This document shows positions 18,098-24,584 of a stretch of DNA of 33,376 bases, one piece after another. Position numbers and translations under genes: made by a program. How positions within the stretch are numbered: position 1 is the stretch's first letter; every line of letters begins with the position of its first letter. The stretch comes from an uncultured Colwellia sp. (GTDB taxonomy: Bacteria; Pseudomonadota; Gammaproteobacteria; Enterobacterales; Alteromonadaceae), in the NCBI GenBank assembly GCA_913020705.1, contig CAJWBY010000030.1, positions 1 through 33,376 of the forward strand. Reading direction: 5' to 3'. Below the pieces are notes generated by a model, which worked only from the letters and a program-made list of their open reading frames with translations, ran no database searches and was not told the DNA's origin.

Positions 18098-18115
18098 CTT
18101 GTCATATGTGTCAAG
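18098..18115. promoter_or_regulatory. RutR-like operator 1 (receptor/transketolase)
   Basis: CTTGTCATATGTGTCAAG. The right half GTGTCAAG is identical to that of the deoD palindrome; the left half differs at two positions. On the minus strand it reads TTGACA, followed by an AT-rich stretch, and so can serve as the -35 box of the TonB receptor. Confidence 0.65.
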
Positions 18116-18120
18116 TATTT

Positions 18121-18138
18121 CTTGACCAATTGGACAAG
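18121..18138. promoter_or_regulatory. RutR-like operator 2 (transketolase)
   Basis: CTTGACCAATTGGACAAG differs from a perfect CTTGACCA-AT-TGGTCAAG palindrome at one base. The known E. coli RutR consensus is TTGACCA-NN-TGGTCAA, so this is the closest match in the window. Its TTGACC is also the predicted transketolase -35 box. Confidence 0.75.
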
Positions 18139-18151
18139 AAAATACTATTTT
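18122..18151 (+). promoter_or_regulatory. Predicted transketolase promoter
   Basis: TTGACC (18122-18127), 18 bases and TATTTT (18146-18151). The -35 box is embedded in operator 2, so a bound repressor would block RNA polymerase directly. Confidence 0.5.
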
Positions 18152-18201
18152 AAATAATAGAAAATAATTCAATTAATAAAATAGAGTAAATAGGAGTAAT
18201 A

Positions 18202-20193
18202 ATGACGTCACGAAAAAAACGAGCTAATGCCATTAGAATATTAACGATGGACGCTATTCAAAAAGCTAAATCTGGTCATCCTGGAGCACCTATGGGAATG
18301 GCCGATATTGCAGAAGTACTGTGGGGCGATTTTCTAAAACATGACCCAAGTAACCCTGATTGGTGTGAAAGAGATCGCTTTGTGCTGTCAAATGGTCATG
18401 GCTCTATGTTGATTTATTCGTTGTTACATCTGTCAGGTTATGATTTATCGATTAACGACATTCAGAACTTTCGTCAGCTAAACTCAAAAACACCGGGTCA
18501 TCCAGAATATGGATATACACCTGGGGTTGAAACAACAACAGGGCCTTTAGGTGCTGGTATATCAAATGCTGTTGGCATGGCGATAGCTGAAAAAACACTC
18601 GCAGCACAATTCAACCGTGAAGGGCATGAAATTGTTGATCATTTCACTTATTGTTTTGTCGGTGATGGTTGTTTAATGGAAGGGATCTCTCATGAAGTTT
18701 GTTCGCTAGCTGGTACGTTGAAGTTAGGCAAGTTAATTACCTTTTGGGATGATAATGGTATTTCTATTGATGGTGACGTTAAAGGATGGTTCACCGATAA
18801 TACACCCGAGCGTTTTTCTGCATATGGCTGGCATATAATTTCAGTTGATGGCCATGATGCTCAAGCAATAGCTAATGCCATTGAACAAGCAAAAGCAGTT
18901 ACTGACAAACCAACGATGATTTGTTGTAAAACAGTGATTGGTTTTGGTTCTCCAAATAAATCAGGTTCACACGATTGTCATGGCGCACCTTTAGGAGATG
19001 ACGAGATCACAGCTACACGTAATTTTCTAGACTGGCCTGATGAAACCCGATTTGCCATACCAGAAGATATTTACGCACAGTGGGATAAAAAAGAGCAAGG
19101 TAAAAAAGTTAACCTTAACTGGTCAGAGAAATTTTCTGCTTACCAAAGCAAATATCCAGCACTCGCCGCAGAATTTACACGCAGAGTTATTGAAGGGGAG
19201 TTACCTGTAGATTTCGACCAAAAGGCTAATGATTATATTCAGTTATGTCAAAGCAAAGGTGAAAGTATTGCTACTCGTAAAGCTTCACAAAACACCATTA
19301 CTCAGTTTGCTGAAATCTTGCCTGAAATACTTGGAGGTTCAGCCGATCTCGCAGGTTCTAATTTAACATTATGGCCAGGTGCTAAAGGTATAGAAAGTGA
19401 TGCCGCTGGTAATTATATTTTTTATGGTGTGCGAGAATTTGGTATGAGCGGAATAATGAATGGTATTTCTTTACATGGTGGTTTTATAAATTATGGTGCT
19501 ACTTTCATGATGTTTATGGAGTACGCTCGAAATGCTGTGCGTATGTCTGCACTGATGGGTATTCAAAATATCTTCGTTTACACTCATGACTCTATTGGAC
19601 AAGGTGAAGACGGTCCAACTCATCAACCAATTGAGCAACTAACCAATTTGCGCACCACGCCTAATCTAACGACATGGCGTCCTTGTGATGCAACCGAATC
19701 CGCAGTCGCTTGGAAAATGGCGGTTAAAAATCAAAAGGCGCCTTCTGCATTAATATTTTCTCGTCAAAATTTATCAGCGATTAACCGTACTAATAAACAA
19801 GTAAGTGACATAGAAAGAGGTGGGTATATATTAACCAGTTGTGAGGGCACACCTGATGTAATATTGATTTCCACTGGCTCTGAAGTGCAACTTGCTTTAG
19901 ACGCTGCGAAATTACTTACAGCACAAGGGCAAAAAGTTAGAGTGGTTTCTATGCCATCAACCAATGTCTTTGATGCTCAGAACAATAATTATAAAGAAAC
20001 TGTTTTGCCCTCAGCCGTTAATAAGCGTGTAGCCATTGAAGCAGCTCATACCGACTTTTGGCGGAAATATGTTGGCTTACAAGGCGGCGTTGTTGGAATA
20101 AACCGTTTTGGAGAGTCGGCACCAGGACATGTGTTATTAGAACACTTTAACTTTACCGTGCAAGAAATTGTTAACACTGTTAACGCATTATAA
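18202..20193 (+). CDS. tkt: Transketolase
   Basis: A complete 663-residue transketolase, the usual length. The thiamine-diphosphate and substrate residues are in place: [13 protein letters not shown] near the N-terminus, GPLGAG, the [13 protein letters not shown]...DDNGIS diphosphate/Mg motif, [35 protein letters not shown] carrying the catalytic Glu, [15 protein letters not shown] for substrate phosphate, and SRQNL. It transfers two-carbon units between sugar phosphates in the cytoplasmic non-oxidative pentose phosphate pathway. AGGAG lies 7 bases before the ATG. It is divergent from a TonB receptor, shares RutR-like operators with it, and precedes a secreted nuclease gene, which suggests a catabolic role for pentoses from nucleosides. 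It may be a second copy beside a housekeeping transketolase elsewhere; that cannot be judged here. Confidence 0.96.
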   Translation: MTSRKKRANAIRILTMDAIQKAKSGHPGAPMGMADIAEVLWGDFLKHDPSNPDWCERDRFVLSNGHGSMLIYSLLHLSGYDLSINDIQNFRQLNSKTPGHPEYGYTPGVETTTGPLGAGISNAVGMAIAEKTLAAQFNREGHEIVDHFTYCFVGDGCLMEGISHEVCSLAGTLKLGKLITFWDDNGISIDGDVKGWFTDNTPERFSAYGWHIISVDGHDAQAIANAIEQAKAVTDKPTMICCKTVIGFGSPNKSGSHDCHGAPLGDDEITATRNFLDWPDETRFAIPEDIYAQWDKKEQGKKVNLNWSEKFSAYQSKYPALAAEFTRRVIEGELPVDFDQKANDYIQLCQSKGESIATRKASQNTITQFAEILPEILGGSADLAGSNLTLWPGAKGIESDAAGNYIFYGVREFGMSGIMNGISLHGGFINYGATFMMFMEYARNAVRMSALMGIQNIFVYTHDSIGQGEDGPTHQPIEQLTNLRTTPNLTTWRPCDATESAVAWKMAVKNQKAPSALIFSRQNLSAINRTNKQVSDIERGGYILTSCEGTPDVILISTGSEVQLALDAAKLLTAQGQKVRVVSMPSTNVFDAQNNNYKETVLPSAVNKRVAIEAAHTDFWRKYVGLQGGVVGINRFGESAPGHVLLEHFNFTVQEIVNTVNAL

Positions 20194-20282
20194 ATCTTCA
20201 ACTAAATTAAGCCATCTAAACAATGAATTAAGAGATTAGGGGGCTTGAATCAATTCATCCTCCATTAAATTTTAGATTATTT

Positions 20283-20300
20283 ATTGACTAATCGGTCAGG
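20283..20300. promoter_or_regulatory. RutR-like operator 3 (first nuclease)
   Basis: ATTGACTAATCGGTCAGG. The core TTGAC-N6-GTCA is kept with the correct spacing; each half departs from CTTGACCA at two positions. It lies 133 bases before the nuclease start. Confidence 0.55.
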
Positions 20301-20312
20301 ATTATCTAAGTT
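20284..20312 (+). promoter_or_regulatory. Predicted promoter of the first nuclease
   Basis: TTGACT (20284-20289), 17 bases, TAAGTT (20307-20312). The -35 is inside operator 3; the -10 is weak, matching the TATAAT consensus at three of six positions. Confidence 0.4.
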
Positions 20313-20378
20313 AATGTTGTGTGAAATTTATGCTGACTTTGTGTGAGTTTTACTCGAGATTTTATGGAGAATAAAATT

Positions 20379-20417
20379 ATGGAAAATATAAGGAGTGTTA
20401 ACATTATTCAACAATAA
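20379..20417 (+). CDS. Possible 12-codon leader peptide before the nuclease
   Basis: An ATG preceded by TGGAGAATAAAATT (GGAG, 9 bases upstream) opens MENIRSVNIIQQ and stops 15 bases before the nuclease ATG. Its ribosome binding site is better than that of the nuclease, so it may couple or modulate translation. It could also be a chance reading frame. Confidence 0.3.
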   Translation: MENIRSVNIIQQ

Positions 20418-20432
20418 AAGTGAGATCAATAA

Positions 20433-22070
20433 ATGAATTATAAAAATAATATTGCTACTTTATTACTCTGTGCCGTTAGTCATTATGCTATTGCAGATGT
20501 AACTAATGGAAGTTTTGAAACATGGTCAGCGGGCACTCCTTCAGGGTGGAGCACGATTGATTCCGGTATTAGTGTCAACCAAAATACCAGTATATTCCAA
20601 GAAGGCTCAAACTCTGCAGCCATTACCGTTAACACCGGAACGCAAGGTTCTACTGATTTTAGGCAGGTGGTAAGTGTTGTTTCAGGACAAACTTATGATT
20701 TTTCAGTAGGTGTTTATCATACCGAAGGTGGTGTTAAAGCCCGTTTATATGTAGACGGATATCAAGATTTTTCTAATGAAAGCTTAGTCAACCAATGGCA
20801 GCAAGTTACACATAGTTATGTGGCAACTTCAACGAAAGACATTTCCGTTGGTTTACGTTTTTATGATACTACCGGGTTTGATGGCTCTGAAATTGTTTAT
20901 GTTGACTATTTCCAACCAACCCAAGCTACAGGCGGTGGAACAGGTGGTAACAGTTGCAGTACGAATGAGATTGCTTTTAGTCTAACAACAGATACTTATG
21001 GCTATGAAACCAGCTGGACGATAACAAATACAAGTAATCAAGAAGTAGCCAGTGGAAATGGCTATGCTAATTCTACAGATTATAATGAAGATTTCTGTTT
21101 AGATGATGGTGATTATACTTTTACCATTAATGACACTTATGGCGATGGTATTTGTTGTACCTACGGAAACGGTTCTTATGATATTTCTCTTGCAGGTACT
21201 TCATTAATCTCGGGAGGAACTTTTACGAGCAGTGAAAGCAAAACCTTCACTTTAGGTAATTCTGGCGGAGGTGGCGGTGGAACGGGCTCAGGCACATACA
21301 CTGGCACATATTACGACAACATAACTGCACAAACGGGTTATGCTTTGAAAACCGAATTACATAATTTAATCAATGGTCATTCAAGCCAAGGTTATTCGGC
21401 GTTGTGGACTTTTTACAATAATCACTCTCTTGATGTTTACTTTGAAAATGATGGTTCGATTTTAGATATATATTCTGAAAAACCTACTTCAAGTGACAGT
21501 AATAGCTTTACTAAAGTCAGCGATCAATGTGGTAATTATAGCGGAGAAGGGGATTGTTATAATAGAGAACATTCTTTCCCTAAAAGCTGGTTTGGTGGCA
21601 CGATAGAGCCTATGAACTCTGATGTTCATCATATCTATGCAACCGATGGATTTGTTAACTCAAAACGTAGTGCTTTCCCATTTGGAGAAGTTGCAACAGC
21701 ATCTTTCACATCAACGAATAACAGTAAACTTGGGTCGGCAACGACTTCTTTAGGTTATAGCGGTACGGTGTTTGAACCTATTGACGAATTTAAAGGTGAT
21801 TTAGCTCGCGCTTATTTCTACATGGCAGCTCGTTATGAAGATGTTATTAGTAGTTGGCAAAATAATTCAGTGTATGGTGATGCTATTTTAGATGGTAGTA
21901 GCAACCAAGTGTTTGAATTATGGCAATTAGAAATGTTAAAACGCTGGCACACTGATGATCCTGTTAGTCAAAAAGAAATAGACAGGAATGAAGCCGGATT
22001 TGGACATCAGGGAAATCGTAATCCTTTTGTCGACCATCCTGAGTATGTTGAAAATATTTGGGGACAGTAG
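20433..22070 (+). CDS. Secreted endonuclease I (EndA/NucM family) with two N-terminal accessory domains
   Basis: A 545-residue exported nuclease. The signal peptide ends at AIA (cleavage after residue 21). Residues 22-160 form a carbohydrate-binding-module-like beta-sandwich starting VTNGSFETWSAGTPSGW. Residues 173-275 form a Cys-containing module with DDGDYTFTINDTYGDGICC, seen in secreted enzymes of marine bacteria. A Gly/Ser linker (277-287) leads to the nuclease domain, with NREHSFPKSWF giving His380, NSDVHHIYATDGFVN (His399, His400), EFKGDLARAYFYMAARYED, and GNRNPFVDHPEYVE at the end. It should cut extracellular DNA (or RNA) endonucleolytically with a divalent metal. It has no GlyGly-CTERM tail, unlike the second nuclease here. 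It lies downstream of transketolase with its own operator and a terminator. Confidence 0.93.
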   Translation: MNYKNNIATLLLCAVSHYAIADVTNGSFETWSAGTPSGWSTIDSGISVNQNTSIFQEGSNSAAITVNTGTQGSTDFRQVVSVVSGQTYDFSVGVYHTEGGVKARLYVDGYQDFSNESLVNQWQQVTHSYVATSTKDISVGLRFYDTTGFDGSEIVYVDYFQPTQATGGGTGGNSCSTNEIAFSLTTDTYGYETSWTITNTSNQEVASGNGYANSTDYNEDFCLDDGDYTFTINDTYGDGICCTYGNGSYDISLAGTSLISGGTFTSSESKTFTLGNSGGGGGGTGSGTYTGTYYDNITAQTGYALKTELHNLINGHSSQGYSALWTFYNNHSLDVYFENDGSILDIYSEKPTSSDSNSFTKVSDQCGNYSGEGDCYNREHSFPKSWFGGTIEPMNSDVHHIYATDGFVNSKRSAFPFGEVATASFTSTNNSKLGSATTSLGYSGTVFEPIDEFKGDLARAYFYMAARYEDVISSWQNNSVYGDAILDGSSNQVFELWQLEMLKRWHTDDPVSQKEIDRNEAGFGHQGNRNPFVDHPEYVENIWGQ

Positions 22071-22116
22071 TTAAAAAAGTATTCAATATAAGTTATTGAA
22101 TATAGAAAATAACAAT

Positions 22117-22150
22117 AAGGCATTTCATTTAACGATGAAATGCCTTGTTT
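22117..22150. terminator. Bidirectional terminator between nuclease and tetR gene
   Basis: AAGGCATTTCAT (22117-22128), a 6-base loop, and ATGAAATGCCTT (22135-22146) followed by GTTT. The perfect 12-bp stem sits between two convergent genes, 46 bases after the nuclease stop and touching the regulator stop. Confidence 0.8.
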
Positions 22151-22787
22151 ATTTAGTGATACCACAACCTTTAAGAATTATCTGCGTTAACGTTTTCGCC
22201 ACTTGCTCAAAATCATCATTGGATAATTTATCTTTACCCATCGCTGCTGTAACCTGCGGTGCAAAATCTGCATAATGTTGTGTTGCACCCCAAATAGTGA
22301 AAAGCAAATAAAGTGGATCAACGTCATCCATTTTACCTTGATCAATCCAGCCTTTAATAGTCGCTTTAACTTCATCAATCCACGTTTTAAAGCTTGTTTC
22401 TAAGTATGACTGTAACCTTGGAGCACCATGAATAAACTCACCAGCAAATATCCGAGAAGCTTCAGGATTAGTTTTTGAATACATCACCTTAGCTAAAATA
22501 TAATCACCTAAAACTTTTGCAGGTTCTTCATCTGAAGTGATAATTGCAGAATCCCATAATGAGAGTATTTCTAATAAAATATCAGAATAAATAGCTTCTT
22601 TATTTTTGTAATAGTAATGAACATTCGCGCGAGGAATTCCTGCACGTTCGGCAATACCTTTTATTGAAGCACCTTTAAAACCATGTTCTAAAAAGTCTTG
22701 TTCTGCGGCTTTTAATATAATGGATTGATTTTTTTTTCTTACTCGCCCAGTAGACGATTTTTGTTCGTTAGTTTTTATTATTGTCAT
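22149..22787 (-). CDS. TetR-family regulator resembling RutR
   Basis: A 212-residue TetR repressor. The DNA-binding helix-turn-helix is at about 40-65 (IKGIAERAGIPRANVHYYYKNKEAIY). The ligand domain matches the RutR/YcdC C-terminal family, including WGATQHYADFAPQV (166-179), which recalls WASTQHYADFAPQV in E. coli RutR. Residues I recall as uracil-contacting in RutR (Trp77, Trp167, Gln171) have counterparts Trp78, Trp166 and Gln170. I start at the ATG at 22787; a TTG nine bases earlier is possible and neither has a clear ribosome binding site. It is divergent from deoD across a perfect-armed palindrome of the RutR type, so autoregulation is likely. No rut genes are nearby; its apparent targets are nucleic-acid utilisation genes. 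Confidence 0.9.
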   Translation of the reverse strand: MTIIKTNEQKSSTGRVRKKNQSIILKAAEQDFLEHGFKGASIKGIAERAGIPRANVHYYYKNKEAIYSDILLEILSLWDSAIITSDEEPAKVLGDYILAKVMYSKTNPEASRIFAGEFIHGAPRLQSYLETSFKTWIDEVKATIKGWIDQGKMDDVDPLYLLFTIWGATQHYADFAPQVTAAMGKDKLSNDDFEQVAKTLTQIILKGCGITK

Positions 22788-22897
22788 ATTAATCAATCAT
22801 TTTTGTGCAATGTATTCGAATGAAGCAAATATAAGCTATTTATACACTAAAGTTAATAGTCAATTTACGGATTAATTTTATCATAATAATTATTTTT

Positions 22898-22917
22898 ACT
22901 TGACACGAGTGTCAAGT
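22898..22917. promoter_or_regulatory. RutR-like operator 4 (tetR/deoD)
   Basis: ACTTGACACGAGTGTCAAGT has perfect 9-bp arms around a GA centre. It is the most symmetrical copy in the window and lies between the regulator and deoD. TTGACA occurs on both strands, so it can form the -35 box in either direction. Confidence 0.8.
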
Positions 22918-22929
22918 TATTCTTATTAT
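22900..22929 (+). promoter_or_regulatory. Predicted deoD promoter
   Basis: A consensus TTGACA (22900-22905), 18 bases and TATTAT (22924-22929), starting transcription near 22936, about 53 bases before the ATG. The -35 is fully inside operator 4. Confidence 0.65.
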
Positions 22930-22988
22930 GTAAACTTAACTAACTATTACAATAGTTAAAGCATACAAGAACAATTAGGAAAATTACC

Positions 22989-23693
22989 ATGCCAACACCA
23001 CATATATCTGCCAATACCGATGATTTTGCAGAAACAGTTATCATGCCCGGCGATCCTTTACGTGCGAAATTTATTGCAGATAACTACTTAACAAATGTGA
23101 AGCAAGTTACAGCCGTAAGAAATATGTTTGGTTATACCGGTGAATACAAAGGTAAGCGTATTTCAGTTATGGGGTCAGGTATGGGTATTCCTTCTATGTC
23201 TATTTACGCTACAGAGCTTTACCGAGATTATGGTGTTGAAAATATCATTCGCGTTGGTAGCTGTGGTTCAATTAGAGATGATATACATCTTGAAGATATC
23301 GTAATTGCTTTGGGTGCAAGTACCGATTCTAACGTAAACCGTCAACGTTTAAATAATTATGATTTTGCGGCTATAGCAAATTATGAGTTATTAGAAAAAG
23401 TTGTTACCACAGCAAAACGATTAGGTAAAACACCTAAAGTGGGCAATGTTTTTTCGGCTGATTTGTTTTACGTTCCAGAATTTTCAGTATTTGAAACATT
23501 AGAAAAATACGGGATCCTTGCAGTAGAAATGGAAGCAGCCGGACTTTACGGTGTTGCGGCTGAATTAGGTAAAAAAGCACTTTGTTTACTTACGGTAAGT
23601 GACCATATTAAAACAGGCGAAAAAATGTCTGCAGAAGATAGACAGTTAAAATTTGGTGAAATGATTGAAGTTACATTGGAAAGTATTCTTTAA
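22989..23693 (+). CDS. deoD: Purine nucleoside phosphorylase, DeoD type
   Basis: A 234-residue hexameric-type purine nucleoside phosphorylase, close to the E. coli length of 239. The phosphate and ribose sites are visible: MPTPHISA (N-terminal His), [40 protein letters not shown] and [10 protein letters not shown] with the base-binding/catalytic Asp. It cleaves purine (deoxy)nucleosides with phosphate to base and (deoxy)ribose-1-phosphate in the cytoplasm. AGGAAAA precedes the ATG. It is not in a deoCAB cluster as in enterobacteria; instead it is divergent from a RutR-like repressor, and a strong hairpin follows. This fits use of imported nucleosides. Confidence 0.96.
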   Translation: MPTPHISANTDDFAETVIMPGDPLRAKFIADNYLTNVKQVTAVRNMFGYTGEYKGKRISVMGSGMGIPSMSIYATELYRDYGVENIIRVGSCGSIRDDIHLEDIVIALGASTDSNVNRQRLNNYDFAAIANYELLEKVVTTAKRLGKTPKVGNVFSADLFYVPEFSVFETLEKYGILAVEMEAAGLYGVAAELGKKALCLLTVSDHIKTGEKMSAEDRQLKFGEMIEVTLESIL

Positions 23694-23803
23694 ATATTCC
23701 CCGCATATTTGTACAAGTAAATGAGAATAATGTGATAAATAATATCCAGTTATCACTCAACAATAAATTCAACGTGACAGAAAATTGTGATGTTAATAAA
23801 ACT

Positions 23804-23835
23804 AGACCCAACTATTTAAGGCAATAGTTGGGTCT
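23804..23835. terminator. Strong stem-loop downstream of deoD
   Basis: AGACCCAACTATT (23804-23816) and AATAGTTGGGTCT (23823-23835) form a perfect 13-bp stem with a 6-base loop. After it the plus strand reads AAAAGGG, not a T-run; the minus strand reads AGTTTTATT. It therefore suits termination of leftward transcripts slightly better, though its position implies deoD 3'-end formation. Confidence 0.55.
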
Positions 23836-23975
23836 AAAAGGGTCACAAGAAGGTTTTGTTGCAGAAGGCTATTGCGCAAAACTTATCAATAACCTTGTTT
23901 ACTTGTGCGGCAGCAGAGTGTAATTAGTCTGAGCTAACACAAGTTAAAATCTAGATAAATAGAAAGAGCACGTGA

Positions 23976-23995
23976 TTTTTTTTTGGGGGGGGGGG
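23976..23995. repeat. T9-G11 homopolymer pair
   Basis: Nine T (23976-23984) run directly into eleven G (23985-23995) in an otherwise AT-rich genome. On the minus strand it is a C11-A9 run one base past the stop of a small gene. Such tracts are prone to slippage and to sequencing length errors. Confidence 0.85.
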
Positions 23996-23996
23996 C

Positions 23997-24314
23997 TTAA
24001 TGAATAATGCGCTTTTGTTTGTCCCACGTACTTCCTTGCCAGTTAGAAATATTGCCCGAAGCTTCACAAGTATCGCAATTCCATTCAATCTTACCTGATT
24101 CAGTAAACGTTCCATCAATGAAACCTTCACATGTCAATTCATCAGATCGAGTGCTACATTTTAAATCAACATGAGTTATTGGTTGATTGATATCTGCAGA
24201 AACTGATAACACAATTTTAGACAGAAAATTGAAAACCGTTTTTGCCTGTTTAGTGAGATCTGTAACATTGCCTATATCGTCAAGGAAAATCCTAAAGTCT
24301 ACTTTTAATGGCAT
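23997..24314 (-). CDS. Small hypothetical protein with C-terminal CxxC
   Basis: A 105-residue protein I do not recognise. The N-terminal half (MPLKVDFRIFLDD...) looks alpha/beta and soluble. The C-terminal half contains four cysteines: one in DLKCSTR, one in LTCEGF, and a CxxC in EWNCDTCEASG, followed by NISNWQGSTWD. Their arrangement could bind zinc as a small ribbon. No signal peptide is seen. An AAGG lies about 13 bases before the ATG, which is weak support. The gene stands alone between deoD and the second nuclease, and its stop abuts a C11-A9 homopolymer. Codon choice looks like the neighbours. Confidence 0.6.
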   Translation of the reverse strand: MPLKVDFRIFLDDIGNVTDLTKQAKTVFNFLSKIVLSVSADINQPITHVDLKCSTRSDELTCEGFIDGTFTESGKIEWNCDTCEASGNISNWQGSTWDKQKRIIH

Positions 24315-24523
24315 ACAATATTTAACCTTAACTTGTGATCAATCTAGAGTGCAGGGCGTCAAATGCTCACTACATCATTTAATTTTATCAAGCTAACAGC
24401 GCAAAGGATAGTGATCGAATCTTGTTTGATAAGACTAGATATTCAATAAGGTAATTAGTTAGGTGAAGAGAATAAAAGTATTTCTAGGTGTTTGTAAGTT
24501 TTGGGAAGGATATTATAGATGTT

Positions 24524-24561
24524 AACCAAGTTGCATTATCTATGATAAATACAACTTGGTT
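24524..24561. terminator. Stem-loop downstream of the second nuclease
   Basis: AACCAAGTTG (24524-24533) pairs with CAACTTGGTT (24552-24561), and an inner TTATC/GATAA pair extends the stem. It lies 23 bases past the minus-strand nuclease stop. The strand continues AACATC without a T-run, so termination is probable but not classical. Confidence 0.5.
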
Positions 24562-24584
24562 TATTAAAGTTAGATAAAAATAAA

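Larger units (their letters stand above)
17878..18201. other. Divergent control region of the TonB receptor and transketolase
   Basis: These 324 bases carry two RutR-like palindromes at 18098-18138, spaced 23 bases centre to centre and placed about 64 bases before transketolase and 220 before the receptor. The left 200 bases are a long AT-rich leader of the receptor with an inverted pair CAATAGT/ACTATTG at 18025-18031 and 18047-18053. No small gene was seen. Confidence 0.7.
23694..23996. other. Gene-poor region after deoD
   Basis: These 303 bases hold a strong stem-loop (23804-23835), about 140 bases of unassigned sequence with somewhat higher GC (23836-23970), and a T9-G11 homopolymer. I found no credible gene. 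The unassigned part could be a decayed gene or mobile-element end, but no recognisable motif remains. Confidence 0.5.

Noticed and set aside
23836..23970. Possible insertion-sequence or gene remnant after deoD
   Set aside because: No terminal inverted repeats, target duplications or recognisable transposase residues; only slightly different composition.
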